DNA from: Prinia subflava
Taxonomy: Eukaryota; Chordata; Aves; Passeriformes; Cisticolidae
DNA: 64,000 nt
NCBI RefSeq assembly: GCF_021018805.1
Contig: NC_086248.1
Span: forward strand, 24,870,922-24,934,921
Reading direction: 5' to 3'
The notes under the pieces were generated by a model that was given only the letters and a program-made list of their open reading frames with translations, was not told where the DNA came from and did no database searches. This document shows, one piece after another, positions 61,501-64,000 of the stretch (position 1 is its first letter; each line of letters opens with the position of its first letter). The position numbers were made by a program, and so were the translations under genes.

Positions 61501-63920
61501 ATTCATAAGTTGATAACCATTTTGCAGCATTTTTACAAGGGGACTTGAATTCTTCTACATTGGGCATTTTATCTGGTAAAGTCACATTGGTCAAAACAGA
61601 TACAGTATTACTGTCTATTATCCCTGATTCTGCAGCCTTGTCAAGACTGATTATTTCACAAGTTTCTGGAATGTAAAGTGCAGCTATTTTCTTTCTATCA
61701 TTCAGTATTTTGAATGCCAGCTCATTTGTAATCATATCTTGGTGCAAAGAGGTGGATACGGGGAATATTTCACCAGTGTGAGGCCAAATTAGTCCCACAA
61801 AGCCTTTCTGTGCTTCTAATACCAGCAGAGCACTGGTAGATGATATTAGATTGCATTGCACAGCTTCATCAACAGTCAAGCGTTGTCCTGAATTTTGACA
61901 AAGAATTCCACCAGTCTGAACCTGATGTGTGAGGATCCCACAAGCAGTGTCCTGATCTATCATCCCTTGTCTCATGGCCTCTTCCACAGTCATTCGTTTC
62001 CCTGAGTCAGGGTCAATGATACCTCCAGACATTAACTGAGCACCCAGTAGCCTGAACATTGTTTCCTTGTCAATGAGCCCTTCATGGGCCGCCCTCAGAA
62101 CAGTTACCCTCCTTCCACACTTCAACACAATTCTCCCCTTCTCTTGTGGTTTCACAGGTAGGAGTCTTAACCCTGTTGCTTCCTGTATTATGCTTCTATG
62201 AACCATCTGTTCAAGGGAAATTTTCTCGGCACAGCTGGGGTCTATGAGATCTTTACATGATTCTTGTCTTTCCAGGAGTTTTGAATATAATGTTGGAGGA
62301 ATGAGATTCCTCTGGAAAGCATTCTGCAAAGACAGCTTTTCTCCAGTAGATGGCAAAATCAAATACCCACTTGAAAGCTGATTCTCAATAATTTTAACAG
62401 CCAGAGGTTCTGAAATCAGACCTTGCTCTAAAGCTGAAACAACTGGAATATTTGCTAATGATGATTCTGACATAAGTTTCTTTGCATTACTTAATTCTTG
62501 CAGCTGCAATAGAATCTGCTCATCAATTAAAGCATGGGCTTTAGCTTCTTCCAAATCATAACACACTCCTAATTCTGGAGAAATTATTCCAGAAAGAATT
62601 AGCTGATTCTCAAGCAACCTAATTCCAGTGTCATAGTCAAGAAAACCTCTTAAAATAGACTGATAGACTGAAAGGACTTCTCCAGTTGTTTGGTCAATGA
62701 CACCAGCAATGACTTTATTCACCTAAAAGGGAATATAAAAGAAAAGCTATCATCATTTTTGGACTGTATTCTTAAAATTTGCTTTTGATTTTGAATGCAT
62801 GAGAAGCATAAAAACACGTACTTACCAGGCCTGGAGGAATGTGGTGAATGTTAGCAGCTCAAATGCGCAAGTGATCTATGTCAGTCACTCAACAGCACAC
62901 GATGTGATAAAAGATTTAAAACCAACATGCATCTGTGAATTGAAAACCTATGCTTTGCACATGTAAATAGGGTTAGTGAAAGACATAGGAGAAATGATTG
63001 CAGAAAGGGCAAATAGAACATATACCTGAAAGGCACATTTTCATGCTATAAATGTCTGTGAAAGGTTAGAATATTTGGAAACAGTATGTGATTCAACACA
63101 ACCATGCTATTCATGTTTACAGCATACAGCATTTCTGTATATACACTCAACAGTATGGAATCAGATACTCTAGCACCAAATATTGCATTTAGTCTGCATG
63201 GAAAGCATGAAGTCAGTTTGGCAACATTATTTGAACTCATTACACAGACTCTGCCTCTATATGTATATGAGAATACTTGCTCCGTATTTAAGACTAATAT
63301 CCATTAACAAATATATTCACAGGGTCTCAAAGCTAATTGTATTATGTCCTCCCGTTTTCATACCCAGAAAAAAATTAAGAAAAACTGAAAGTAGATAATT
63401 TCTAGGACAATTCTGAGTGATATATGGGAGAGATTAACGTTATTTTACGGTGTCATTTTTGCAGCAGAAACACAGACTTATCTAGCAGTCAAAGAATGGC
63501 TTTTAAGAGAAGAGTTAAGAGATGAATGGTTTGCTTATCTTTCTTCATGCAAGGCACACATTATTAAGACTCTTCACAAAAGAAGTCTGATGAATAGAAT
63601 GCTCATGTGCACAGGTAAGGACACATACAGTATTTCATAGCAAATACACACCACCTTCAGTCAATTAAACATCAGGTTCCTTCCACACACTGTTAACTGC
63701 AGCTTCTTCTTTTGCTGGTCATGTGTGGTTTGAAAACCATGCAGTAAATCTCAAGAGAAACTGAAATATAAGTTTGAATCTTGTTACCTTTCCTTCCATC
63801 TTTTCATCTCCCAGATGTGCTTCCTGCAGCTGCTTCAAAGCTTCGTTGGATAACAAGCTGTAGCTTTCCTGGAGGGATTGAACTTGCTTTTCCATTTCAT
63901 GTCTCTCTTCATCCGTCATT
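1357..63920 (-). CDS. DST: Dystonin (DST/BPAG1), partial gene, 33 exons
   Basis: A giant spectraplakin cytolinker gene that connects actin, microtubules and intermediate filaments. In this window 33 exons join into one open frame of 4,470 codons after one split-codon base. Every junction has AG/GT sites and matching phase. Order of domains: end of the plakin/coiled-coil part (E1), plectin-type repeats and acidic linker (E2), then the spectrin-repeat rod (E3-E33). The N-terminal calponin-homology pair and plakin domain, and the C-terminal EF-hand/GAR tail, lie outside the window. DST rather than MACF1 is indicated by [37 protein letters not shown] and the E2 motif ENLGEIFDA. These assignments come from remembered family sequences; exon limits were read directly. 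Alternative isoforms are expected to skip E2 or start at A1. Confidence 0.95.
1576..3324 (-). other. DST intron E32-E33
   Basis: 1.7 kb, AT-rich, with the poly-T tract at 2,361. Nothing else recognised. Confidence 0.85.
2361..2380. repeat. Poly-T tract
   Basis: Twenty T in a row in the E32-E33 intron. No 3' end of a recognisable element adjoins it. Confidence 0.9.
3325..3432 (-). CDS. DST: DST exon E32: spectrin-repeat rod
   Basis: 108 bp, 36 codons, phase 0: [20 protein letters not shown] to [14 protein letters not shown]. The acceptor reads CTGTTTCAAG, weaker than usual. Recognised by the family match MEILRHKD and SGDKIMKTC. Confidence 0.92.
3616..3735 (-). CDS. DST: DST exon E31: spectrin-repeat rod
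   Basis: 120 bp, 40 codons, phase 0: [20 protein letters not shown] to [15 protein letters not shown]. Contains [16 protein letters not shown]. With E30 it makes 109 codons. The acceptor is TTCATTTAG. The intron before it is the longest clean one at this end (3.6 kb). Confidence 0.94.
3736..7370 (-). other. DST intron E30-E31
   Basis: 3.6 kb with no recognisable exon or element. Short open frames on both strands lack splice sites and family matches. Confidence 0.8.
7371..7577 (-). CDS. DST: DST exon E30: spectrin-repeat rod
   Basis: 207 bp, 69 codons, phase 0: [20 protein letters not shown] to [15 protein letters not shown]. Contains [20 protein letters not shown] and [19 protein letters not shown], very strongly conserved in the family. 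The acceptor is CTTTTACAG. Confidence 0.95.
7578..9928 (-). other. DST introns E29-E30 (960 bp) and E28-E29 (1,149 bp), flanking E29
   Basis: Plain AT-rich intron on either side of E29 (8,538-8,779), with short A runs. Nothing else seen. Confidence 0.8.
8538..8779 (-). CDS. DST: DST exon E29: spectrin-repeat rod
   Basis: 242 bp: two bases finishing Gly, then 80 codons, [20 protein letters not shown] to [16 protein letters not shown]. Contains [18 protein letters not shown] and [20 protein letters not shown]. With E28 it makes 109 codons. The acceptor is AATATTTTAG. Confidence 0.94.
9929..10013 (-). CDS. DST: DST exon E28: spectrin-repeat rod, short
   Basis: 85 bp, 28 codons plus one base: [20 protein letters not shown] to LLKQTT(G). 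The acceptor is TATTCATAG and the donor ACAG|GTGAGA. Too short for an isolated open frame, but the match to the DST rod ([18 protein letters not shown]) and the phase are exact. Confidence 0.93.
10187..10513 (-). CDS. DST: DST exon E27: one spectrin repeat
   Basis: 327 bp, 109 codons, phase 0 at both ends: [20 protein letters not shown] to [14 protein letters not shown]. Contains [36 protein letters not shown] and [21 protein letters not shown] complete repeat in one symmetric exon. The acceptor is AAAATATAG. Confidence 0.95.
10771..10930 (-). CDS. DST: DST exon E26: spectrin-repeat rod
   Basis: 160 bp: one base finishing Arg, then 53 codons, [20 protein letters not shown] to [14 protein letters not shown]. 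Contains [20 protein letters not shown]. With E25 it makes exactly 109 codons. The acceptor is GCATTGACAG. Confidence 0.94.
10931..13120 (-). other. DST intron E25-E26
   Basis: 2.2 kb, AT-rich, with a poly-A run near 12,687. No element recognised. Confidence 0.8.
13121..13287 (-). CDS. DST: DST exon E25: spectrin-repeat rod
   Basis: 167 bp, 55 codons plus two bases: [20 protein letters not shown] to [10 protein letters not shown](R). Contains [17 protein letters not shown]. The acceptor is TTTCTCTGTAG and the donor CGAG|GTACTT. It is GC-richer than its neighbours. Recognised by splice sites and family match. Confidence 0.93.
14560..14730 (-). CDS. DST: DST exon E24: spectrin repeat, second half
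   Basis: 171 bp, 57 codons, phase 0: [20 protein letters not shown] to [15 protein letters not shown]. Contains [20 protein letters not shown] with the core tryptophan. With E23 it makes a 111-codon unit. The acceptor is GTTTTCTCAG. Confidence 0.95.
15471..15528 (+). mobile_element. Short CR1-like 3' end fragment
   Basis: GGGACTGGATCTCCAGGGAC followed by GTCCTTCCAACCCC and CATGATTCCGTGA resembles a CR1 tail of another subfamily. Only about 60 bp, so the call is modest. In the E23-E24 intron. Confidence 0.55.
15777..15938 (-). CDS. DST: DST exon E23: spectrin repeat, first half
   Basis: 162 bp, 54 codons, phase 0: [20 protein letters not shown] to [25 protein letters not shown] and [14 protein letters not shown] separate DST from MACF1, where the corresponding stretch differs. 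The acceptor is CAACTGCAG. This is the first exon shared by the long isoforms (via E22) and the short isoform (via A1). Confidence 0.94.
16101..16140. repeat. 20-bp tandem duplication
   Basis: TCTAAACAGAATAGACTCAA is followed directly by TCTAAACAGAGTAAATTCAA. Two copies with three differences, in the E23-A1 intron. Confidence 0.85.
17700..17960. other. GC-rich block with a 15-16 bp direct repeat
   Basis: A small CpG-containing block between A1 and E23. Three copies of a CGGAG(G/A)GGGCAC-like unit start at 17,806, 17,821 and 17,837. The open frames across it do not match any family I know. It could be a weak regulatory element, an inserted repeat or a first exon; nothing decides between these. 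Confidence 0.4.
18146..19423 (-). CDS. DST: DST alternative first exon A1 (short internal-promoter isoform)
   Basis: 1,278 bp, 426 codons, from ATG to the donor AACAAG|GTAATT, ending in phase 0 and so joining E23 in frame. The ATG is the first after an in-frame TGA at 19,457-19,459. Its context, CAACATGG, has A at -3 and G at +4. The protein starts [10 protein letters not shown]: Gly2 and Ser6 fit N-myristoylation, with Cys10 and Cys17 as possible palmitoylation sites. It continues [21 protein letters not shown], then a Ser/Glu-rich, apparently disordered body. MACF1 has a very similar alternative start as I recall it, so this looks like an ancient paralogous first exon. The isoform would lack the actin-binding, plakin and most rod domains but keep the last rod part and tail. 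A fair acceptor (TTTCTTCAG) at 19,496 suggests 72 bp of 5' UTR in this exon. Confidence 0.9.
19424..19615 (-). other. Candidate 5' UTR splice pair upstream of A1
   Basis: On the minus strand a good donor, CCAG|GTAAAG, ends at 19,615 and a pyrimidine-rich acceptor, TTTCTTCAG, ends just before 19,495. The implied intron is 119 bp. This would join an upstream non-coding exon, perhaps from the CpG island, to A1. Inference only; an unspliced 5' UTR is equally possible. Confidence 0.4.
20170..20780 (-). promoter_or_regulatory. CpG island, probable internal DST promoter
   Basis: About 600 bp with very high GC and dense CpG dinucleotides in an otherwise AT-rich intron. On the minus strand there are GC boxes (GGGCGG near 20,655) and no clear TATA box. 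It lies 750-1,350 bp upstream of the A1 ATG, a position that fits a promoter for the short isoform. CpG islands usually mark broad transcription starts; the exact start cannot be read from sequence. The island would be bidirectional-capable, but no plus-strand gene follows. Confidence 0.8.
22150..22290 (+). mobile_element. CR1 LINE 3' end fragment
   Basis: Matches the recalled CR1 tail: GATGTGGCATTTAGGGACA, GGTGGACTTGGCAGTGCTG, then AGTCTTTTCCAACCT and TTCTGTGGTTCTAT. 5'-truncated, as most bird CR1 copies are. In the A1-E22 interval, antisense to DST. Confidence 0.8.
22957..23030. repeat. 27-bp tandem repeat, about 2.7 copies
   Basis: TTTAACAC starts at 22,957, 22,984 and 23,011, each 27 bp apart. 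The first two units share GCAACTACTT. A small intronic tandem array upstream of the internal promoter. Confidence 0.85.
23090..23102. repeat. (TA)n microsatellite
   Basis: A short run of TA dinucleotides (ATATATATATATA) in the A1-E22 interval. Just downstream, near 23,126, is a run of A. Confidence 0.8.
25665..27139 (-). CDS. DST: DST exon E22: long multi-repeat rod exon
   Basis: 1,475 bp: two bases finishing Asp, then 491 codons, [20 protein letters not shown] to [17 protein letters not shown]. Encodes about four spectrin repeats without an intron. Core helices include [51 protein letters not shown] and [20 protein letters not shown]. The last block, [17 protein letters not shown], is close to mammalian DST as I recall it. 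The acceptor is CTCCTTTGCAG. It ends in phase 0, like A1, so either can precede E23. Long open frames on the other strand here are shadows. Confidence 0.96.
27140..28095 (-). other. DST intron E21-E22
   Basis: 956 bp of single-copy-looking intron. No feature seen. Confidence 0.8.
28096..28591 (-). CDS. DST: DST exon E21: spectrin repeats
   Basis: 496 bp, 165 codons plus one base: [20 protein letters not shown] to [10 protein letters not shown](G/D). Contains [40 protein letters not shown] and [19 protein letters not shown]. The acceptor is TTTCTCCTAG and the donor TCAG|GTTAGT. About one and a half repeats. Confidence 0.94.
29985..30184 (-). CDS. DST: DST exon E20: spectrin-repeat rod
   Basis: 200 bp: two bases finishing Asp, then 66 codons, [20 protein letters not shown] to [14 protein letters not shown]. 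Contains [20 protein letters not shown] and [15 protein letters not shown], a block shared by DST and MACF1. With E19 it gives a 110-codon repeat. The acceptor is CATTGTTAG. Confidence 0.94.
31733..31862 (-). CDS. DST: DST exon E19: spectrin-repeat rod
   Basis: 130 bp, 43 codons plus one base: [20 protein letters not shown] to RQTLDKI. Contains [16 protein letters not shown], which matches DST. The acceptor is AATTTTCAG and the donor ATAG|GTACTT. Found by reading both splice sites because the open frame is short. Confidence 0.9.
33520..33755 (-). CDS. DST: DST exon E18: spectrin-repeat rod
   Basis: 236 bp: two bases finishing Glu, then 78 codons, [20 protein letters not shown] to [14 protein letters not shown]. 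Contains [19 protein letters not shown]. The acceptor is CTTTACAG. The long preceding intron (3.3 kb) carries a CR1 fragment. Confidence 0.92.
33756..37077 (-). other. DST intron E17-E18
   Basis: 3.3 kb with the CR1 fragment at 35.2 kb and a GTGCA/TGCAC-rich patch near 34,800. I looked for, and did not find, a small exon that would supply the extra residues of the mammalian protein. Confidence 0.75.
35176..35312 (+). mobile_element. CR1 LINE 3' end fragment
   Basis: CR1-like tail with TTCCTGGAGGTATTTTAAAA, TTTGGGGACATGG, TGCTGGACTTGGAGTGCTGA and GGGTCTTTCCCAACTTGA. Truncated and diverged. In the E17-E18 intron, antisense to DST. Confidence 0.75.
37078..37204 (-). CDS. DST: DST exon E17: spectrin-repeat rod
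   Basis: 127 bp, 42 codons plus one base: [20 protein letters not shown] to LRAVAKSG. Contains [15 protein letters not shown]. The acceptor is CTTAATCAG and the donor TCAG|GTATGC. Mammalian DST, as I recall it, has about 20 extra residues between this exon and E18; I did not find them here. Confidence 0.9.
37437..37593 (-). CDS. DST: DST exon E16: spectrin-repeat rod
   Basis: 157 bp: one base finishing Lys, then 52 codons, [20 protein letters not shown] to [14 protein letters not shown]. Contains [19 protein letters not shown]. With E15 it makes a 108-codon repeat. The acceptor is AATTGTCTAG; a second AG two bases downstream would shift the frame. Confidence 0.92.
37594..38119 (-). other. 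DST intron E15-E16
   Basis: 526 bp, AT-rich, nothing recognised. Confidence 0.85.
38120..38286 (-). CDS. DST: DST exon E15: spectrin-repeat rod
   Basis: 167 bp, 55 codons plus two bases: [20 protein letters not shown] to KEVEETIKE(K). Contains [19 protein letters not shown]. The acceptor is ATTTTGCAG and the donor AAAA|GTAAGT. It has no single long open frame of its own but is supported by both splice sites, phase and family match. Confidence 0.9.
38482..38799 (-). CDS. DST: DST exon E14: one spectrin repeat
   Basis: 318 bp, 106 codons, phase 0 at both ends: [20 protein letters not shown] to [16 protein letters not shown]. Contains [19 protein letters not shown] and [20 protein letters not shown] whole repeat in one symmetric exon. 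The acceptor is TGTTTCAG. Confidence 0.93.
39069..39277 (-). CDS. DST: DST exon E13: spectrin-repeat rod
   Basis: 209 bp: two bases finishing Asp, then 69 codons, [20 protein letters not shown] to [14 protein letters not shown]. Contains [20 protein letters not shown] with the repeat-core tryptophan, and [15 protein letters not shown]. The acceptor is CTTTATCAG. Confidence 0.93.
39278..41147 (-). other. DST intron E12-E13
   Basis: 1.9 kb, nearly half of it the diverged LTR at 39.9-40.8 kb. Confidence 0.85.
39886..40763 (+). mobile_element. Second LTR related to the one at 49.3 kb, diverged
   Basis: Shares ordered blocks with the 49.3-50.3 kb element: a TCCAGGTGCTGGAGC-like module, GTGTGAGGAGGAAG, the AATAAA region, TGCCCATGACA followed by GTGAGTGAT, and the CAACCCC end. 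More eroded and shorter. GATAG occurs just outside both ends (39,868 and 40,764), but the left LTR end is unclear, so this is not taken as a secure target duplication. In the E12-E13 intron, antisense to DST. Confidence 0.7.
41148..41271 (-). CDS. DST: DST exon E12: spectrin-repeat rod
   Basis: 124 bp, 41 codons plus one base (phase 0 to phase 1): [20 protein letters not shown] to DEIQKTL(D). The donor is CTGG|GTAAAA and the acceptor TTTTACAG. Contains [18 protein letters not shown]. It joins E13 to give one 111-codon repeat. Confidence 0.92.
41272..43861 (-). other. DST intron E11-E12
   Basis: 2.6 kb with no recognised element. A plus-strand open frame at 42,073-42,285 has no family match. 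Confidence 0.75.
43862..44038 (-). CDS. DST: DST exon E11: spectrin-repeat rod
   Basis: 177 bp, 59 codons, phase 0: [20 protein letters not shown] to [15 protein letters not shown]. Contains [16 protein letters not shown] and [16 protein letters not shown], a clear DST match. The acceptor is CTTTTAG. This is the last exon of the all-phase-0 block E2-E11. Confidence 0.93.
44039..46473 (-). other. DST intron E10-E11
   Basis: 2.4 kb, AT-rich, with the (TA)n repeat at 44.9 kb. Nothing else seen. Confidence 0.8.
44911..44935. repeat. AT-rich simple repeat
   Basis: ATACATACATATATATATA, a short (TA)n microsatellite in the E10-E11 intron. Confidence 0.85.
46474..47019 (-). CDS. DST: DST exon E10: spectrin repeats with conserved [15 protein letters not shown] segment
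   Basis: 546 bp, 182 codons, phase 0: [20 protein letters not shown] to FKSLYTK|GTAAGT. Contains [33 protein letters not shown] and [19 protein letters not shown] followed by [12 protein letters not shown]. The last block is nearly identical in MACF1 as I recall it, which suggests strong constraint beyond a generic spectrin repeat. The acceptor is TTTTTGTAG after a long T tract. Confidence 0.95.
47020..48762 (-). other. DST intron E9-E10
   Basis: 1.7 kb, very AT-rich, no element recognised. Confidence 0.8.
48763..49044 (-). CDS. DST: DST exon E9: spectrin-repeat rod
   Basis: 282 bp, 94 codons, phase 0: [20 protein letters not shown] to [15 protein letters not shown]. Contains [18 protein letters not shown] and [13 protein letters not shown], which match DST as I recall it. 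An acidic loop, [10 protein letters not shown], interrupts the helical pattern. The acceptor is TTAATGTAG. Confidence 0.93.
49045..50354 (-). other. DST intron E8-E9, mostly LTR
   Basis: 1,310 bp, of which about 1,030 bp is the LTR. Only about 205 bp next to E9 and 77 bp next to E8 are original intron. Confidence 0.85.
49250..50277 (+). mobile_element. ERVL-like LTR, passerine type, degenerate
   Basis: About 1 kb that ends CAATCCACCACA, with an AATAAA-type signal near 50,100 and repeated GGAGC/CCATGG/CTGCAGCCC modules typical of a songbird ERVL-like LTR family, from memory. The left end is approximate and no target duplication was found. It shares its plan with the element at 39.9-40.8 kb. 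It fills most of the 1,310-bp intron between E8 and E9 and is antisense to DST. Confidence 0.75.
50355..50588 (-). CDS. DST: DST exon E8: spectrin-repeat rod, weak donor
   Basis: 234 bp, 78 codons, phase 0: [19 protein letters not shown] to AIKQETEK. Contains [19 protein letters not shown]. The acceptor TATCAAAAG is fair. The donor reads AAAAG|GTCTTT, lacking the usual A at +3/+4 and G at +5. The position is fixed by family alignment (ETEK followed by VAA) and by the 0-0 phase. The next intron is mostly an LTR element whose end lies 77 bp from this donor. Confidence 0.88.
50589..53397 (-). other. DST intron E7-E8
   Basis: 2.8 kb including the solo LTR at 52.1-52.9 kb. The rest is AT-rich with no feature seen. 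Confidence 0.85.
52091..52880 (+). mobile_element. Solo LTR with 5-bp target-site duplication
   Basis: 790 bp starting TGTTGGGGGTTAG and ending TTCAAACCAAGACA, so it has the TG...CA ends of an LTR. It is flanked on both sides by the 5-bp direct repeat ATAAG (52,086-52,090 and 52,881-52,885). No internal retroviral genes remain, as expected after recombination between two LTRs. It resembles a songbird endogenous-retrovirus LTR from memory. It lies in the E7-E8 intron, antisense to DST. Confidence 0.9.
53398..53550 (-). CDS. DST: DST exon E7: spectrin-repeat rod
   Basis: 153 bp, 51 codons, phase 0: [20 protein letters not shown] to QYQTKQE|GTATGC. Contains [19 protein letters not shown]. The acceptor is CTGATCTAG. 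With E8 it forms a 129-codon helical unit. Confidence 0.93.
53551..56137 (-). other. DST introns E6-E7 and E5-E6, flanking E6
   Basis: About 1.3 and 1.0 kb of intron around E6 (54,886-55,119). No element recognised. Confidence 0.8.
54886..55119 (-). CDS. DST: DST exon E6: spectrin-repeat rod
   Basis: 234 bp, 78 codons, phase 0: [15 protein letters not shown] to QELGDQK|GTTTGC. Contains [19 protein letters not shown] followed by [14 protein letters not shown], a segment I recall as nearly identical in mammalian DST. The acceptor is TATTTACAG. The donor GTTTGC is weaker than most in this gene. Confidence 0.93.
56138..56284 (-). CDS. DST: DST exon E5: spectrin-repeat rod
   Basis: 147 bp, 49 codons, phase 0: [20 protein letters not shown] to [15 protein letters not shown]. 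The RFSDWI tryptophan is in the usual helix-A position of a spectrin repeat. The acceptor is TTTCTAG. Confidence 0.93.
56467..56682 (-). CDS. DST: DST exon E4: spectrin-repeat rod
   Basis: 216 bp, 72 codons, phase 0 at both ends, from [20 protein letters not shown] to [15 protein letters not shown]. Amphipathic helices with [10 protein letters not shown] and SHDSLQEAF. With E3 it makes one 121-codon unit, close to one spectrin repeat. The acceptor is CTTCGTAG. Confidence 0.93.
56835..56981 (-). CDS. DST: DST exon E3: start of the spectrin-repeat rod
   Basis: 147 bp, 49 codons, phase 0 at both ends: [14 protein letters not shown] to AELEQLE. The acceptor is TTTTCAG and the donor GAG|GTAAGT. 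Contains the helical motif [19 protein letters not shown], which matches the family's first rod helices after the E2 linker. Shares its first intron (206 bp) with E2. Confidence 0.93.
57188..62722 (-). CDS. DST: DST exon E2: plectin repeats and acidic linker (BPAG1b-type exon)
   Basis: A single 5,535-bp exon of 1,845 codons, phase 0 at both ends. It starts [18 protein letters not shown] (acceptor TTTTAG) and ends TPTSM|GTAAGT. Residues 1-390 are plectin-type repeats: [11 protein letters not shown] near 9, [10 protein letters not shown] near 123, [21 protein letters not shown] near 236, and [11 protein letters not shown] near 279. A last degenerate module, [14 protein letters not shown], lies near 450. 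Residues 500-1845 are low-complexity, Ser/Glu/Asp-rich and probably disordered. They include 12-residue tandem repeats (about 730-801), an eight-Asp run (about 873-880) and an EED/DSD-rich stretch near 1020-1055. Later motifs such as [11 protein letters not shown] and [11 protein letters not shown] match what I recall of mammalian DST. In the family this exon marks the muscle-type isoform; plectin repeats bind intermediate filaments in relatives, a role only inferred here. The GTG at the exon start is a codon, not an initiator. Confidence 0.95.
60083..60106 (-). repeat. DST: (ATC)8 trinucleotide repeat encoding eight Asp
   Basis: Eight perfect ATC units on the plus strand, read as GAT x8 (Asp8) in E2. 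It sits among imperfect peptide repeats of the type YETPQ, YDTPQ, SDTSQ and FDTLQ. A candidate length polymorphism. Confidence 0.95.
60320..60535 (-). repeat. DST: 36-bp coding tandem repeat in E2 (12-residue units)
   Basis: At least six units in register: matching starts at 60,501, 60,465, 60,429, 60,393 and 60,357, each exactly 36 bp apart, with a further degenerate unit near 60,321. The peptide units read [60 protein letters not shown] and [12 protein letters not shown]. The frame is kept because the unit is a multiple of three. I recall no such array in mammalian DST. Confidence 0.9.
62723..63787 (-). other. DST intron E1-E2
   Basis: 1,065 bp, AT-rich, nothing recognised. Skipping E2 would extend this intron to an exon at 56.98 kb or beyond. 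Confidence 0.85.
63788..63920 (-). CDS. DST: DST exon E1: end of plakin/coiled-coil segment
   Basis: 133 bp: one base of a split codon, then 44 codons starting [12 protein letters not shown] and ending KMEGK. The acceptor reads CATAATAG and the donor AAAG|GTAACA. It is a charged, helical segment rich in Q, E and L, typical of the region just before the plectin-repeat exon in spectraplakins. It ends in phase 0, so it can be spliced to E2 or, with E2 skipped, to any later phase-0 exon. It is preceded by 80 bp of intron to the window edge. Confidence 0.9.
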
Positions 63921-64000
63921 CTATTATGAAAAAACATTAAAAAAAAAGAAGTAAGAGGGAGATCTCTGGGTAATTTGTAACTTGTTGGGAGTCATCTGCC

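Noticed and set aside
62720..62722. GTG as a translation start for E2
   Set aside because: It directly follows a TTTTAG acceptor and is the first codon (Val) of an internal exon that joins E1 in phase 0.
1357..63920. Assignment to the paralogue MACF1
   Set aside because: Family layout fits both, but diagnostic stretches ([47 protein letters not shown]) match DST as I recall the two proteins.

Overview
This window is vertebrate genomic DNA, most likely from a bird and probably a songbird. Nearly all of it lies inside one gene, dystonin (DST, also called BPAG1), read right to left on the minus strand. The species call rests on CR1-type LINE 3' ends and on long terminal repeats that resemble families abundant in passerine genomes. 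That resemblance is from memory and was not searched. DST was chosen over its paralogue MACF1 because the spectrin-repeat exons carry DST-type residues, for example QKEEIEPLQ and [14 protein letters not shown] around 15.8-15.9 kb and [16 protein letters not shown] around 10.3 kb.

I placed 33 consecutive coding exons (called E1 to E33 here, in transcript order) between 63,920 and 1,357, plus one alternative first exon (A1). Each has a canonical AG acceptor and GT donor. Their phases join into one open frame: one leading base of a split codon followed by 4,470 codons with no stop. The gene runs off both ends of the window. The actin-binding and plakin domains lie to the right, outside the window. 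The EF-hand, GAR and microtubule-binding tail lies to the left, outside the window.

Layout by transcript order. E1 (63.9 kb) closes the plakin/coiled-coil part. E2 (62.7-57.2 kb) is a single 5,535-bp exon with plectin-type repeats followed by a long acidic, probably disordered stretch. This is the hallmark of the muscle-type BPAG1b isoform. E3 to E33 encode the spectrin-repeat rod, the flexible spacer between the actin-binding and microtubule-binding ends of this cytolinker. From E23 on, exons or exon pairs total 109-111 codons each, so repeat and exon boundaries are in register.

About two thirds of the way along the gene, in the intron between E22 and E23, lies A1 (19.4-18.1 kb). It has its own ATG in a strong context, a predicted N-myristoylation start (MGKPLSRP) and a donor that joins E23 in frame. 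A strong CpG island (about 20.2-20.8 kb) lies just upstream. Together they look like an internal promoter for a short DST isoform that lacks the actin-binding, plakin and most rod domains.

The introns hold three LTR elements and three CR1 fragments, all antisense to DST, plus simple and tandem repeats. I saw no other protein-coding gene, structural RNA gene or CRISPR. No bacterial-style system is present. The most unusual items are the internal promoter and lipid-anchor isoform, a 36-bp coding minisatellite in E2, and an LTR filling most of the intron next to a weak splice donor.
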